From contig NZ_CP077970.1 of NCBI RefSeq assembly GCF_024758505.1, positions 3,410,001 to 3,474,000 of the forward strand: a DNA stretch of 64,000 nucleotides. The letters run 5' to 3'. This DNA is from Bradyrhizobium arachidis. Its GTDB lineage: Bacteria > Pseudomonadota > Alphaproteobacteria > Rhizobiales > Xanthobacteraceae. Both the position numbers and the translations under genes were made by a program. The notes under the pieces were generated by a model. The model was not told the DNA's origin. It did no database searches and saw only the letters and a program-made list of their open reading frames with translations. This document shows, one piece after another, positions 8,284-18,373 of this stretch (positions within the stretch are counted from its first letter, which is position 1; the number at the start of each line of letters is the position of its first letter).

Positions 8284-9264
8284 ATGTTGCTGGTGACCGG
8301 TGGAGCCGGTTTTATCGGGTCGAATGTCGTGGCCGCACTGAACGAGGCGGGCCGTGCCGACGTCGTGGTCTGTGACGTCCTCGGTCACGACGGCAAGTGG
8401 CGCAACCTCGCCAAGCGCCAGCTCGCCGACATCGTGCCGCCGGCCGAGCTCCTCGCATGGCTCGACGGGCGCGAGCTAGACGCCGTCATCCATCTCGGGG
8501 CCATTTCGGAGACCACCGCGACCGACGGCGACCTCGTCATCGAGACCAACTTCCGCCTGTCGATGCGGCTATTGGACTGGTGCACGGAGAACGCGGTGCC
8601 GTTCATCTACGCTTCGTCGGCTGCGACCTATGGCGACGGCGAGGCCGGCTTCGGTGACGACGCCACGTTGCCAGCGCTGAAAAAACTGCGGCCGATGAAT
8701 CTCTACGGTTGGAGCAAGCATCTGTTCGACCTGTCGGTGGCCGAGCGCGTGGCGCGCGGCGAAAAGCTGCCGCCGCAATGGGCCGGGCTGAAATTCTTCA
8801 ACGTGTTCGGCCCGAACGAATATCACAAGGGCACGATGATGAGCGTGCTCGCCCGTCGCTTCGATGACATCAGGGCGGGGCGCGTCGTGCAGCTTTTCAA
8901 GTCGCATCGCGACGGCATTGCCGATGGCGATCAGCGGCGCGATTTCATCTATGTCGACGACGTCGTCCGCGTCATCCAGTGGCTGCTCGCGACACCCTCG
9001 GTTTCCGGTCTCTTCAACGTCGGAACCGGCAAGGCGCGCAGCTTCAAAGATTTGATCCTCTCGGCCTACACTGCGCTCGGCAGCAAGCCGAACATCGAAT
9101 ATGTCGACATGCCCGAGCAGATTCGCGGCAGCTATCAGTATTTCACCCAGAGCGAGGTCGATCGCCTGCATCGCGCCGGTTACAACGGCGGCTTCACGGC
9201 GCTCGAGGATGCGGTCGCGGCCTATGTCAGGGGCTATCTCGATCAGCCCGATCGCTTCCGCTGA
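8284..9264 (+). CDS. hldD: ADP-L-glycero-D-manno-heptose 6-epimerase
   Basis: HldD (RfaD/GmhD) converts ADP-D,D-heptose to the L,D form. The 326-aa protein begins MLLVTGGAGFIGSNVV and has the family's NLYGWSKHLFD (Tyr-x3-Lys), FFNVFGPNEYHKG, QRRDFIYVDDV and FNVGTGKARSF segments, all near-diagnostic for HldD. It is the first gene of a tight run hldD-hldE-waaL (12-bp gap, then a 4-bp overlap). The 175-bp divergent region shared with waaF should hold both promoters. Confidence 0.93.
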   Translation: MLLVTGGAGFIGSNVVAALNEAGRADVVVCDVLGHDGKWRNLAKRQLADIVPPAELLAWLDGRELDAVIHLGAISETTATDGDLVIETNFRLSMRLLDWCTENAVPFIYASSAATYGDGEAGFGDDATLPALKKLRPMNLYGWSKHLFDLSVAERVARGEKLPPQWAGLKFFNVFGPNEYHKGTMMSVLARRFDDIRAGRVVQLFKSHRDGIADGDQRRDFIYVDDVVRVIQWLLATPSVSGLFNVGTGKARSFKDLILSAYTALGSKPNIEYVDMPEQIRGSYQYFTQSEVDRLHRAGYNGGFTALEDAVAAYVRGYLDQPDRFR

Positions 9265-9276
9265 GGGCTCAAAGTC

Positions 9277-10761
9277 ATGCCGACGCCGATGATCGATTTC
9301 GATGCTCTCTCGCAAGCCATGAAGAGCCGCACGGTGCTCTGCATCGGCGATCTCATGCTCGACGAGTTCGTCTATGGCGAGGTGTCGCGGATCTCGCCGG
9401 AGGCGCCGGCGCCCGTGATCGCGGCCCAGCGCAGCGAGCACCATATCGGCGGCGCCGGCAACGTCGCGCGCAATGTCGCAGCGCTCGGTGCGAGCTGCAT
9501 CTTCGTCGGCCTGGTCGGCTCGGATGAGGCCGCAACGCGCCTGAAAGCCGCGCTCACCGACGAAATTGGGATCGAGAGCATTCTGGTTTGCGATCCCACC
9601 CGGCCGACCACCCGCAAGGTGCGCTTCGTCTCCGAGCATTTCTCGACCCACATGCTGCGGGCGGATTGGGAGCAGGCGGCACCGGCATCCGCCGAGGTCG
9701 AGCAGAAGCTGATCGACGCGATCCTGCCGCAGCTTGCCCGCGCCGACATCGTGCTGCTCTCCGATTACGCCAAGGGCGTGCTGACCGCGCGCGTGATCCG
9801 CAACGTCATCGACGCCGCGCGAAAACTCGGCAAGCGCGTGATCGTCGACCCCAAGAGCCTGAATTTCGCGATCTATCGCAGCGCCACGCTGCTCACGCCC
9901 AATCGCAAGGAGTTTTCGGAGGCCACCCGCAGCCGCGCCGACACCGACCAGAGCATCGTCGCGGCCGCGCAGGACGTCATGCAGCTCGCCGATTGCGAGG
10001 CGATCCTGGTGACGCAGAGCGAACGCGGCATGACGCTGGTGCTGCGCAGCGGCGAGGCCGTCCACATTCCGGCGCATCCGGTGAAGGTGCGCGACGTCTC
10101 CGGCGCGGGCGACACCGTTGCGGCCGTGCTGGCAACGTCGCTGGCCGCCGATGCCGATTGGGAGACCGCGCTGCGGATGGCCAATGCGGCGGCCGCGGTC
10201 GCCGTCGGCAAGCAGGGAACGGCGAGTGTCAGCGCGGCCGAACTGCGCCGAAAGATTTTGCCGCACGCCTATCTCGCGGCGGAAGAGAAGATCGTGCTCG
10301 AGGCCGATGCGCTCGATGCGCAGCTTGGCGAATGGCGCAAGCAGGGCCTGCGCGTTGGCTTCACCAACGGCTGCTTCGACATCCTGCACCCCGGCCATGT
10401 GAAGGTGCTCACGGCCGCGCGCGCGGCCTGCGACCGGCTGATCGTCGGCCTGAACAGCGACGCGTCGGTGCGGCGCTTGAAGGGCGAGGGCCGTCCGGTC
10501 CAGGACGAGCGCGCGCGCGCCGAAGTGCTCGCAGCGCTTGAAGCCGTCGACCTTGTTGCGATCTTTGACGAGGACACCCCGATCCGGCTGATCACCCAGA
10601 TCCGGCCGAGCGTGCTGGTCAAGGGCGGCGACTACACCCGCGAGCAGGTTGTCGGCCACGAGGTCGTCGAGGCCGCGGGCGGAACGGTGATGCTGGTCGA
10701 CATCCTGCAAGGATTCAGCACGACCACGCTGGTCGATCGTGCGCGAGGCGGTGGCAAGTGA
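9277..10761 (+). CDS. hldE: bifunctional heptose-7-phosphate kinase / heptose-1-phosphate adenylyltransferase
   Basis: A 494-aa fusion. Residues about 15-320 form a PfkB/ribokinase-type kinase ([23 protein letters not shown], catalytic [12 protein letters not shown]). Residues about 350-490 form a nucleotidyltransferase with [15 protein letters not shown] (HxGH) and VKGGDYT. HldE phosphorylates heptose 7-phosphate at C1 and, after HldB acts, adenylates it to ADP-heptose. Phosphatase GmhB and isomerase GmhA are not in the window. The following ligase gene overlaps its stop codon. Confidence 0.94.
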   Translation: MPTPMIDFDALSQAMKSRTVLCIGDLMLDEFVYGEVSRISPEAPAPVIAAQRSEHHIGGAGNVARNVAALGASCIFVGLVGSDEAATRLKAALTDEIGIESILVCDPTRPTTRKVRFVSEHFSTHMLRADWEQAAPASAEVEQKLIDAILPQLARADIVLLSDYAKGVLTARVIRNVIDAARKLGKRVIVDPKSLNFAIYRSATLLTPNRKEFSEATRSRADTDQSIVAAAQDVMQLADCEAILVTQSERGMTLVLRSGEAVHIPAHPVKVRDVSGAGDTVAAVLATSLAADADWETALRMANAAAAVAVGKQGTASVSAAELRRKILPHAYLAAEEKIVLEADALDAQLGEWRKQGLRVGFTNGCFDILHPGHVKVLTAARAACDRLIVGLNSDASVRRLKGEGRPVQDERARAEVLAALEAVDLVAIFDEDTPIRLITQIRPSVLVKGGDYTREQVVGHEVVEAAGGTVMLVDILQGFSTTTLVDRARGGGK

Positions 10762-12038
10762 CGACACTGGCTCGGGAGACAACGTTCACCATGCTGTTGC
10801 GGCGGCTCCGCAGCCCGTCGGCGTGGTCCGATACCGTCGATGTGTTCGCCATCCTGACCGCGGCCTCGCTGCCCTGGTCGACGTCGCTCGCGGCGATCTT
10901 CAATGCGGCGCTGCTGGTCTGCATGGTGCCGTTTCTCGATGTTCGCTCGTTCGTGCAATCGCTGAAGCGCCCGATCTGCGCCGCGCCGATTGCGCTGTTC
11001 CTGCTCGCGCTGGTCGGCACGCTGTGGTCGGACGCGCCCTGGGGTGCGCGGTTCTATGCGGTGAACCCGACCGTCAAGCTGCTCGTGCTGCCGGTGCTGC
11101 TCTATCATTTCGAGCGCTCGTCGCGCGGACACCTCGTGTTCATCGCCTTCCTGGTCTCCTGTGCGCTGCTGTCGGTGATGTCGTGGCTGGTCGCTTTCTA
11201 TCCGGGCCTGTCCATGAAGCCCGATTTCGAGCGCGGCATCTTCGTCAAGAACTACATCGACCAGAGCCAGGAATTCACGCTCTGCGCGGTGGCGCTCGCC
11301 TATCCGATCGTGCTGCTGCTGCGCGAGAAGAGGTTCTGGCTCGCGGGTCTGTTGACGGCGGTCGCGCTGAGCTTCCTCGCCAACATGGCCTTCGTGGTGG
11401 TCTCGCGCACCGCGCTCGTCACCGTGCCGATCATGCTGGCGGTCTTTGCGCTGCTTCACCTGAAATGGCGCAGCATCCTCATCATTGCCGGCGCGCTTGT
11501 CGCGATATCGCTGCTTGCCTGGCAAACCTCGTCTCAGTTGCGCAACACCGTGGAAACCTTCTCAAGCCAGTACCGGCTCTACAAGGAGCAGGGCATCTCG
11601 ACGTCGGTCGGGCTGCGGCTCGAATTCTGGCGGAAATCGCTCGGCTTCTTCGCGGAGGCGCCGATCAAGGGGCATGGAACCGGATCGACCCGGAGGCTGT
11701 TCGAGCTGGCCGCGACCGGTGACCGCGACCAGGCCTCCAGCGAAATCATCGGCAATCCCCATAACCAGACCCTGAACGTCGCGGTGCAGTGGGGTGTCAT
11801 CGGCGTGGTGATTCTCTACGCCATATGGATGCTCCATCTCCTGCTGTTTCGCGGCGATGGGCTCGGCAACTGGATCGGACTCCTGGTCGTGGTCCAGAAC
11901 ATCTTCACCTCGCTGTTCAATTCCCATTTGTTCGATTTCCACGAGGGGTGGATGTACGTGCTCGGCGTCGGCATAGCCGGGGGAATGGTCCTCGGGGCGC
12001 GGCGTGCCGATCCTGCTGTGGGGGAAGGCGGTTCCTGA
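10758..12038 (+). CDS. waaL: O-antigen ligase family membrane protein
   Basis: A 426-aa polytopic membrane protein with about ten hydrophobic helices and a long periplasmic loop before the last ones. The loop holds [23 protein letters not shown] and [14 protein letters not shown], the pattern of the Wzy_C/WaaL superfamily in which Arg and His residues of this loop are essential. WaaL joins undecaprenyl-linked O-antigen to lipid A-core. The GTG start overlaps the hldE stop (GTGA), implying translational coupling; an ATG 11 codons later is an alternative. A Wzy polymerase is the main other possibility; heptose-core neighbours favour ligase. Confidence 0.75.
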   Translation: MTTLARETTFTMLLRRLRSPSAWSDTVDVFAILTAASLPWSTSLAAIFNAALLVCMVPFLDVRSFVQSLKRPICAAPIALFLLALVGTLWSDAPWGARFYAVNPTVKLLVLPVLLYHFERSSRGHLVFIAFLVSCALLSVMSWLVAFYPGLSMKPDFERGIFVKNYIDQSQEFTLCAVALAYPIVLLLREKRFWLAGLLTAVALSFLANMAFVVVSRTALVTVPIMLAVFALLHLKWRSILIIAGALVAISLLAWQTSSQLRNTVETFSSQYRLYKEQGISTSVGLRLEFWRKSLGFFAEAPIKGHGTGSTRRLFELAATGDRDQASSEIIGNPHNQTLNVAVQWGVIGVVILYAIWMLHLLLFRGDGLGNWIGLLVVVQNIFTSLFNSHLFDFHEGWMYVLGVGIAGGMVLGARRADPAVGEGGS

Positions 12039-12121
12039 CACCCTGATTGCTGGCAAGTGGCGGCCAGATGGGCTATCAGCGCGGTCAGGTTGGGGATAAC
12101 TGGATACATATCGATCGGCGG

Positions 12122-14032
12122 ATGACGCGGATTTCGCATCTCACCTTGCGCAATTTCATGATTGCGCTCCACGACCTGCTTGCGACGGCAGCGGCGCTGT
12201 TTGCCGCGTTCTATCTGCGCTTCGAAGGCGGCGACGGCTTCTTCATCCGCCTGCCGCTGCTGCTGAAGATCCTGCCCTATTTCCTCGTCTTCAGCGTGGT
12301 CGTGTTCTTCGTCTTCAATCTGACCACCACGAAATGGCGCTTCATCTCGCTGCCGGATGCGCTGAACATCATCCGCGTCTCGACCGTGTTGACGGTCGCG
12401 CTCCTGGTACTCGACTACATCTTCGTCGCGCCCAATGTTCACGGCACCTTCTTCCTCGGCAAGGTGACCATCGTCCTCTACTGGTTCCTTGAAATCACCT
12501 TCCTGAGCGCGCTGCGGCTGACCTACCGCTATTTCCGCTATACGCGCGTGCGGCGTCACGCCAGGACCGAGGATGCGGCGCCGACGCTGCTGATCGGCCG
12601 CGCCGCGGATGCCGAGGTGCTGCTGCGCGGCATCGAGAGCGGTGCCATCAAGCGCATCTGGCCGGTCGGCGTGCTGTCGCCGTCCGCTTCCGATCGCGGG
12701 CAGTCGATCCGCAACGTGCCGGTGCTCGGGAGCATCGACGACATCGAGGATGTGACTACCGACTACGCCAAGCGGAACAAGCCGATCAAGCGCGCGGTGA
12801 TGACGCCGTCGGCATTCGCGCCGGAGGCGCATCCCGAATCCGTGCTGATGCGGGCGCGGCGGCTCGGCCTGATCGTCAGCCGTATGCCATCGCTGGAAAG
12901 CGGGGACACGCCGCGGCTCACCTCCGTCGCGGTCGAGGACCTGCTGCTGCGTCCGAGCGAGACGATCGACTATGCGCGGCTGGAAGCCCTGATCCAGGGC
13001 AAGGCCGTGATCGTCACCGGCGGCGGCGGTTCGATCGGCTCGGAGATCTGCGAGCGCGTGGTCGCCTTCGGCGCGGCCCGCCTCCTGATCATCGAGCATT
13101 CCGAGCCGGCGCTGTACGCGATCACCGAGGCGCTCGCCGAGCACGGCACCAGTGCCGCCGTCGAGGGGCGTATCGCCGATATCCGCGATCGCGAGCGCGT
13201 CGTGCGGCTGATGGCCGAGTTCAAGCCGGACATCGTGTTCCATGCCGCGGCGCTCAAGCACGTGCCGATCCTGGAACGCGACTGGAGCGAAGGGGTCAAG
13301 ACCAACATTTTCGGCTCGATCAACGTCGCCGATGCAGCGCTCGCAGCCGGCGCCGAGGCGATGGTGATGATCTCGACCGACAAGGCGATCGAGCCGGTCT
13401 CGATGCTGGGTCTCACCAAGCGCTTCGCCGAGATGTATTGCCAGGCGCTCGACCACGATCTCTCCATGCAGACCGGCGGCAGGCCGCCGATGCGGCTGAT
13501 CTCGGTCAGGTTCGGCAACGTGCTGGCGTCGAACGGCTCGGTCGTGCCGAAATTCAAGGCACAAATCGAGGCCGGCGGCCCGGTGACCGTCACGCATCCC
13601 GACATGGTTCGCTACTTCATGACCATCCGCGAGGCCTGCGACCTCGTGATCACGGCGGCGACGCATGCGCTTGCCGCGGCGCGCTCGAACGTCTCGGTCT
13701 ATGTGCTCAACATGGGCCAGCCCGTGAAGATCGTCGATCTCGCCGAGCGCATGATCCGGCTGTCGGGGCTGCAGCCCGGCTACGACATCGAGATCGTGTT
13801 CACCGGCATGCGGCCGGGCGAACGGCTGAACGAGATCCTGTTCGCCTCCGAAGAGCCGACGGTCGAGATCGGGGTCGCCGGCATCATGGCCGCGCGGCCC
13901 AACGAGCCGCCGATGCTGACCCTGCGCAAGTGGATCTCGGCGCTCGAACAGGCGATCGCGCGCGACGATCGCGCGACCATCCGCTCGATTCTGAAGGACG
14001 CCGTTCCGGAATTCGGGTCGACCGCGGCCTGA
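12122..14032 (+). CDS. nucleotide-sugar 4,6-dehydratase/epimerase, CapD/FlaA1/WbpM type, membrane-anchored
   Basis: About four N-terminal transmembrane helices (first 130 residues), a central Rossmann-like sensor domain, then a C-terminal extended SDR domain with VTGGGGSIGSEICERV. The catalytic stretch reads ISTDKAIEPVSMLGLTKR; the Met that replaces Tyr in many CapD/PglF enzymes appears here as Leu. Such proteins make UDP-4-keto-6-deoxy-sugars from UDP-GlcNAc for O-antigen or capsule. ATG 12122 gives 636 aa and places the first helix naturally; in-frame starts at 12068 or TTG 12047 would add a hydrophilic leader without a good ribosome-binding site. Confidence 0.85.
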   Translation: MTRISHLTLRNFMIALHDLLATAAALFAAFYLRFEGGDGFFIRLPLLLKILPYFLVFSVVVFFVFNLTTTKWRFISLPDALNIIRVSTVLTVALLVLDYIFVAPNVHGTFFLGKVTIVLYWFLEITFLSALRLTYRYFRYTRVRRHARTEDAAPTLLIGRAADAEVLLRGIESGAIKRIWPVGVLSPSASDRGQSIRNVPVLGSIDDIEDVTTDYAKRNKPIKRAVMTPSAFAPEAHPESVLMRARRLGLIVSRMPSLESGDTPRLTSVAVEDLLLRPSETIDYARLEALIQGKAVIVTGGGGSIGSEICERVVAFGAARLLIIEHSEPALYAITEALAEHGTSAAVEGRIADIRDRERVVRLMAEFKPDIVFHAAALKHVPILERDWSEGVKTNIFGSINVADAALAAGAEAMVMISTDKAIEPVSMLGLTKRFAEMYCQALDHDLSMQTGGRPPMRLISVRFGNVLASNGSVVPKFKAQIEAGGPVTVTHPDMVRYFMTIREACDLVITAATHALAAARSNVSVYVLNMGQPVKIVDLAERMIRLSGLQPGYDIEIVFTGMRPGERLNEILFASEEPTVEIGVAGIMAARPNEPPMLTLRKWISALEQAIARDDRATIRSILKDAVPEFGSTAA

Positions 14033-14034
14033 TC

Positions 14035-15249
14035 ATGCTGTCTTCGGGAAAGATCGTCGTCGCGAGCCAGCACTATCCGCCTGACCCGAGCACGACGGCG
14101 GCGATCATGGCGGAGATCGCCTGCCGCATCGCTCTCGAGCACGACGTGTTGGTGCTATCGGGCACGCCCGGTGCCGTGCCTGCGGGTGGACCAGGCCGGC
14201 CGCGCGTCGTCGTCGTGAAGAACCGGATGACGCAAAAGGCCGCGCTGGTCCGGCGCGCGTCGGCCGAGCTCTTGTTTGCGATGCGGACGTTCTTCGCGCT
14301 GGCACGCGAGCTAAGACGCGGCGACGTGGTGCTCACCGTGACCGCGCCGTTCATGCTACCTTACGCGGTCGTCGCCGCCGCCAGATTGAAAGGCGCGCGG
14401 TCGGCGCTGATCATGCATGATTTGTTTCCCGATGTGCTTGTCATGGCCGGTATCTTGAAGCCGCGATCGATCGTCACGCTGATGATACGCGCCGCCAACG
14501 GTTTTATGTTTCGCGCGCTGAGCGCAGTGATCACCATCGGTCGCGACGCCGAACGGCCGATCATGCGCTACCGCGGCATGCAGCGGGACAAGATCCGCTT
14601 CATCCCGAACTGGGCGACGCTGGTTCCCTCACTTCGTCCCGTGACGGCGGACAATCCGTTCCGCGGTGCGCTGGCCGCACGCTTCGTCGTCGGATTGTCA
14701 GGCAATCTCGGCTTCACCCACGATCCCGACATCGTATTCGAGGCCGCGCGCCTGCTGCGTGACGAGACGTCGATCCACTTCCTGCTCTCCGGCTGGGGCA
14801 TCGGCTTCGACCGGCTGAAGCAGTTGCAGGCGGCAGCGAATTTGCCGAACGTCAGCTTCGTCGGCCGCGTCGAGGATTCCGAGCTCGAGGCCTTTCTCGC
14901 GGCCGCCGACATCTGGATCATTCCGTACCGCAAGGACGTTGCGGGCGTGTCGGTGCCGAGCCGGTTCTACAATCTGCTCGCGGTTGGCCGGCCCGTGGTT
15001 CTGGTGTCCGAGCCTGAGGCGGAGGCCGCGCTCACCGTGGTCGAAAACCGGCTCGGCTGGGTGGTCAGGCCGGGCAGGCCGGAGGAGCTTGCGGAGGCGA
15101 TCCGTGCCGCGTGCCGCACCGAGGATCGTGCCATGGCGGAGCGGGCGGTGAAGGCCGCTGCTAAGTTCGATCGCACCACCGCGCTCGATGCCTATGCGCA
15201 TCTGATCGGCGAGCTGCTGCGCGGTTCGAAACTGGCGGAGCAGGCATGA
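14035..15249 (+). CDS. glycosyltransferase family 4, WbuB-like
   Basis: A 404-aa GT-B enzyme with VASQHYPPDPSTTAAIMAEI at the N-terminus, a membrane-associating hydrophobic stretch and LIMHDLFPDVLV in the middle. The donor domain has GLSGNLGFTHD, SFVGRVEDSELEAFLAAADI and SVPSRFYNLLAVGRPVVLV. WbuB-type enzymes add an amino sugar to undecaprenyl-PP-sugar during O-antigen assembly. The start lies 2 bp after the dehydratase stop and its stop overlaps the next epimerase (ATGA), so the three are likely one operon. Donor and acceptor are not known. Confidence 0.83.
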   Translation: MLSSGKIVVASQHYPPDPSTTAAIMAEIACRIALEHDVLVLSGTPGAVPAGGPGRPRVVVVKNRMTQKAALVRRASAELLFAMRTFFALARELRRGDVVLTVTAPFMLPYAVVAAARLKGARSALIMHDLFPDVLVMAGILKPRSIVTLMIRAANGFMFRALSAVITIGRDAERPIMRYRGMQRDKIRFIPNWATLVPSLRPVTADNPFRGALAARFVVGLSGNLGFTHDPDIVFEAARLLRDETSIHFLLSGWGIGFDRLKQLQAAANLPNVSFVGRVEDSELEAFLAAADIWIIPYRKDVAGVSVPSRFYNLLAVGRPVVLVSEPEAEAALTVVENRLGWVVRPGRPEELAEAIRAACRTEDRAMAERAVKAAAKFDRTTALDAYAHLIGELLRGSKLAEQA

Positions 15250-16187
15250 GCGGACGCAAGCCAATCGTACTGGTCACCGGGGCGAACGGTTTCGTCGGCG
15301 GCCATGTCGTGCCTGCGCTCGAGGGCAGGGGATGGTCGGTGCGCCGCGCGGTGCGCAGCCCCGAAGGGCACGAGAACGAGGTCGTCGTTGAAACGATCGG
15401 GCCGGAGACCGACTGGCAGGCCGCGTTATCAGGTGTTGACGCCGTCGTGCATCTGGCCGCGCGCGTCCATCACAAGCACGAGGAGCACGCGGTCCAGCTC
15501 TATCGCAATGTGAACATCGCCGGCACGCTGCATCTGGCGCGCAGCGCTGTGACCGCAGGCGTGCGCCAGTTCATCTTCGTCAGCACCGTTCTCGTGCACG
15601 GCCGCAGCAATGACGGCCGCGCGCCGTTCAGCGAAGGGGATGTTCTGACGCCGCGCGGCCTCTACGGCATGTCGAAGGCGGCGGCCGAGGCGGGGCTCAA
15701 GACGCTGGCGCGCGACGCCAGGATGAACATCTCGGTGATCAGGCCGCCTCTGGTGTACGGCTCCGGCGCGAAGGGCAATTTTGCGCTGTTGACCCGGGCT
15801 GTGAATCTCGGGTTGCCGCTGCCCTTCGGCGCGATCCGCAATCAGCGCGCCTTCCTCGCCGTGCAGAATCTCTCCTCGTTCATCCTGTGGCGCCTCGAAC
15901 ATCCTGATGCCGCCAGCAATTTCGAGATTTTTCTGGTCGCGGACGGGGAGCAGGTCTCGACGCCCGAATTTATCGAGCGGCTTGCCAGGGCGGCGGGCAA
16001 GCATCCGCGGCTGTTCGGGATGCCGCCGGAGTTCCTGGGCGCGGTGCTCGGCGCGATCGGCCGACAGGATACGCATGACAGCCTGCTGGGCTCGCTCGAG
16101 CTCGACGTCTCCAAGGCTATTTCGACCGGCTGGCGGCCGGCGGTGTCGCTCGACGAGGGACTTCGGCTGGCCCTGCAGGCGACGTGA
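15246..16187 (+). CDS. NAD-dependent epimerase/dehydratase (extended SDR), WbpV/WbpK-like
   Basis: A 313-aa SDR with VTGANGFVGGHVV at the N-terminus, FVSTVLVHG and catalytic LYGMSKAAAE (Tyr-x3-Lys). It most resembles the UDP-hexose epimerase/reductase branch found next to WecA/WbpL-type initiators, whose members make UDP-D-FucNAc or UDP-QuiNAc by reducing or epimerising the 4-keto product of a CapD-like dehydratase. That fits its place downstream of the dehydratase at 12122 and convergent with the initiator gene. The exact sugar is inference. Confidence 0.8.
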   Translation: MSGRKPIVLVTGANGFVGGHVVPALEGRGWSVRRAVRSPEGHENEVVVETIGPETDWQAALSGVDAVVHLAARVHHKHEEHAVQLYRNVNIAGTLHLARSAVTAGVRQFIFVSTVLVHGRSNDGRAPFSEGDVLTPRGLYGMSKAAAEAGLKTLARDARMNISVIRPPLVYGSGAKGNFALLTRAVNLGLPLPFGAIRNQRAFLAVQNLSSFILWRLEHPDAASNFEIFLVADGEQVSTPEFIERLARAAGKHPRLFGMPPEFLGAVLGAIGRQDTHDSLLGSLELDVSKAISTGWRPAVSLDEGLRLALQAT

Positions 16188-16194
16188 GGTTGCA

Positions 16195-16258
16195 GACTCT
16201 TGTCTTGACGCGTTTTCTTGACGCGAACCGGTGCCCACTTCGCTGGAAAACGCTCTAG
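16195..16258 (+). repeat. dispersed repeat family A, copy 1 (core only)
   Basis: Core element containing TTGACGCGTTTTCTTGACGC then GAACCGGTGCCCACTTCGCT and GAAAACGCTCTAG. Four more copies occur at 28796, 31721, 51686 and 63126, all in the same orientation. This copy fills the gap between two convergent genes and ends directly before the stop codon of the minus-strand gene. Confidence 0.9.
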
Positions 16259-17284
16259 CTATGCCGCCCGACGGCGCGAAAAGCGGTACAGCACGAATCC
16301 GACTGCGAGCGCGCTGGCCAATAGCGCCAGCGCCGTGACGATGGTCGTATCGACGCGGATCGTGACGATCGCGAGCAATGCCAGCAGCAGATTGAGGACG
16401 AACACCTCGCCGGTGACACGCGACACGCCAAAACCGTTGTCGGTGGCGCGCTGGTAAAAATGCGTGCGGTGCGCCGCCCAGAACGGCTCGCGCCTGGCGA
16501 TGCGGCGGCACAGCGTCAGCGTGGAATCCGCCAGATAATAGGCCGGCAGCAGCAGTGCTGCGGCGAGGTGCTGATGCCAGGCGAGTTGCAGCAGGCACCA
16601 GCCGAGCAGAAGGCCGATCGGCAGGCTGCCGACGTCGCCGAGAAACACTTTTGCGACGGGACGGTTGAACGGGGCAAAGCCGATCATGGCCCCGCACAGG
16701 CTTGCTGCGATCAGCGCGGCCGGCCAGGGGAGGTCGCCAGACAAGCCGAGCAGTAGCAGCGCTGCCGTGACCGGCACCACCTCGGCGACGGTCATGAGAT
16801 CGAGCCCGTCCATGAAATTGACGAGGTTCACGAACCAGACGCCTGCGAGCACGATGATGCCGCGTTCGAGTGCCAGCGGCAGCGACGACACGATCCGCAA
16901 ATCATCCGGTGCGGTGAACACGACAGCTCCGACGGCGCCGGCCTGTAAGACCAGACGCACCAGAACGGGAAGCGATTTGATGTCGTCGGCAAAACCGACC
17001 AAGGCAATGCAAACCGTGGCGCCAATCAAGGTCAGTGGAATGGCGGTTTCCATCCAGGTGACCCAAAGCGAGGCGACCAGCAAAGTTGCCGCGATGACTG
17101 CTATGCCACCGCCCTGCGGTGTCGGAATCCGATGCGAGGAGCGCGCATTCGGCCGAGCCAGCGCGTAACGCTGCAACAGAGGCATGCTCAGCCAGGTGAT
17201 GGAGGCCGCGAGCACTGCGGCCGGTGCGACTGCCAACAAGGCCAGTCCGTTCGCAGCGACTGTCTGTGCTACAAAGGTCGTCAC
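16259..17284 (-). CDS. undecaprenyl-phosphate sugar-1-phosphate transferase, WecA/WbpL-like (MraY family)
   Basis: A 341-aa polytopic protein (about ten transmembrane helices). It has the PNHP/MraY-WecA motifs: SSHRIPTPQGGGIAV, GFADDIKSLP (catalytic Asp pair), NLVNFMDGLDLM, FLGDVGSLPIG and AAHRTHFYQRA. These enzymes start O-antigen by moving GlcNAc-1-P, QuiNAc-1-P or FucNAc-1-P onto undecaprenyl phosphate. The cytoplasmic His-rich loop resembles WbpL/WecA rather than MraY. It overlaps the upstream YbhN-like gene by 4 bp. Confidence 0.9.
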   Translation of the reverse strand: MTTFVAQTVAANGLALLAVAPAAVLAASITWLSMPLLQRYALARPNARSSHRIPTPQGGGIAVIAATLLVASLWVTWMETAIPLTLIGATVCIALVGFADDIKSLPVLVRLVLQAGAVGAVVFTAPDDLRIVSSLPLALERGIIVLAGVWFVNLVNFMDGLDLMTVAEVVPVTAALLLLGLSGDLPWPAALIAASLCGAMIGFAPFNRPVAKVFLGDVGSLPIGLLLGWCLLQLAWHQHLAAALLLPAYYLADSTLTLCRRIARREPFWAAHRTHFYQRATDNGFGVSRVTGEVFVLNLLLALLAIVTIRVDTTIVTALALLASALAVGFVLYRFSRRRAA

Positions 17285-18252
17285 TCCGGCACCTGCTCCG
17301 GCAACGCCATCGGTGCCGATCCCTGCGCAGCCTTCTCCGCGCTGAAAATCCAGACCAGTCCGCCGAACGCGCCGACGATGAAGGAGACCGCGCCGAACAG
17401 CAGCGAGACGTTGACGCCTTCATTGGCCGCGAGGCCGGCAAAGCCGAACGCCAGCCCCATGGTCGCCTCGCGCACGCCCCAGCCGGCGATCGAGATCGGC
17501 ATCAGGGTGATCAGCATGACCGGCGGAATGAGCAGGAAGACGTCGCCAAAACCGACTGGCGCGGCGATCGCCTGCACGATGCACCAGGCGATCACGACGG
17601 TGAGCACGTGAACGAGCAGCGACAGGGTTGCGACGATCGGTCCGCGCGTCGGGCTGAAAAGCACCCGGTTGGCGATCACGGCGCAGGCGTGAATGTGATG
17701 GGTCGCCCACCAGCGCTTCAGCCAGCCCCAGGTCAGGGCGCCGAACACCAGGAAGCCGAGACCGCCGGCGAGCGCTGCAAAGTCCACGAACAGCAATGCC
17801 GAACGCCCCTGCGGATCGGTGATCAGGCGATAGCTCCAGGGCAGGCTCGCGACGATCACGATCGCGAGTGCGATCAGCCCGATCGCGCGATCGACGAAGA
17901 TCGAGTAGGTCGCCGCGCGCCATCCGGCGCCGGCGCGCGCTACCAGCCAGAGCCGTACCGCATCGCCGCCGATTGCGGAGGGCAGGGTCTGGTTGAAGAA
18001 CGTTCCGATCACGTTGTAGCGCATCGCGCGCGGCAGCTCGAGCGGCGCGCCGCATTCGGCGCTGATCTCGCGCCAGCGCAGCACGCCGACGAAGATCTGC
18101 AAAAACGTCACCGCGATCGCCATGGCGATCCAGAACAGGCTCGTCACGGTGAAGCGCGAAACCAGTTCGGATGGATTGACCTTGCGCAGCGCCAGATAGA
18201 GCAGCGCCGCTGAAATCACGATCTTGGCCGTCGACAGCAGAATTCGGCGCAT
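17281..18252 (-). CDS. YbhN/UPF0104 (lysylphosphatidylglycerol synthase TM-type) membrane protein
   Basis: A 323-aa protein with about eight transmembrane helices of the LPG_synthase_TM superfamily. Visible landmarks are LYLALRKVNPSELVSRF near the N-terminus, FNQTLPSAIGGDAVRLWLV, VDRAIGLIALA and PISIAGWGVREATMGLAF. Members translocate or modify lipids, or accompany glycan export; in polysaccharide clusters they are suspected flippases or accessory factors. The following initiating transferase overlaps by 4 bp, so a lipid-linked-glycan role is a reasonable inference. No MprF synthase domain is present. Confidence 0.8.
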   Translation of the reverse strand: MRRILLSTAKIVISAALLYLALRKVNPSELVSRFTVTSLFWIAMAIAVTFLQIFVGVLRWREISAECGAPLELPRAMRYNVIGTFFNQTLPSAIGGDAVRLWLVARAGAGWRAATYSIFVDRAIGLIALAIVIVASLPWSYRLITDPQGRSALLFVDFAALAGGLGFLVFGALTWGWLKRWWATHHIHACAVIANRVLFSPTRGPIVATLSLLVHVLTVVIAWCIVQAIAAPVGFGDVFLLIPPVMLITLMPISIAGWGVREATMGLAFGFAGLAANEGVNVSLLFGAVSFIVGAFGGLVWIFSAEKAAQGSAPMALPEQVPE

Positions 18253-18373
18253 CTCGCCCGCGTTTGGACAGGGTTTTTGAGAATAGGCTTAAATCGACGC
18301 CGCGCGCCGGATTTGGTCGCTTTGGTATGGTCTTGGCGTCAATCTTGCAATACCCCGATCCTGCAATACTCGT

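Noticed and set aside
8569..10782. 737-codon open frame opposite hldD and hldE
   Set aside because: It spans two well-supported genes on the other strand and has a typical shadow-frame composition.
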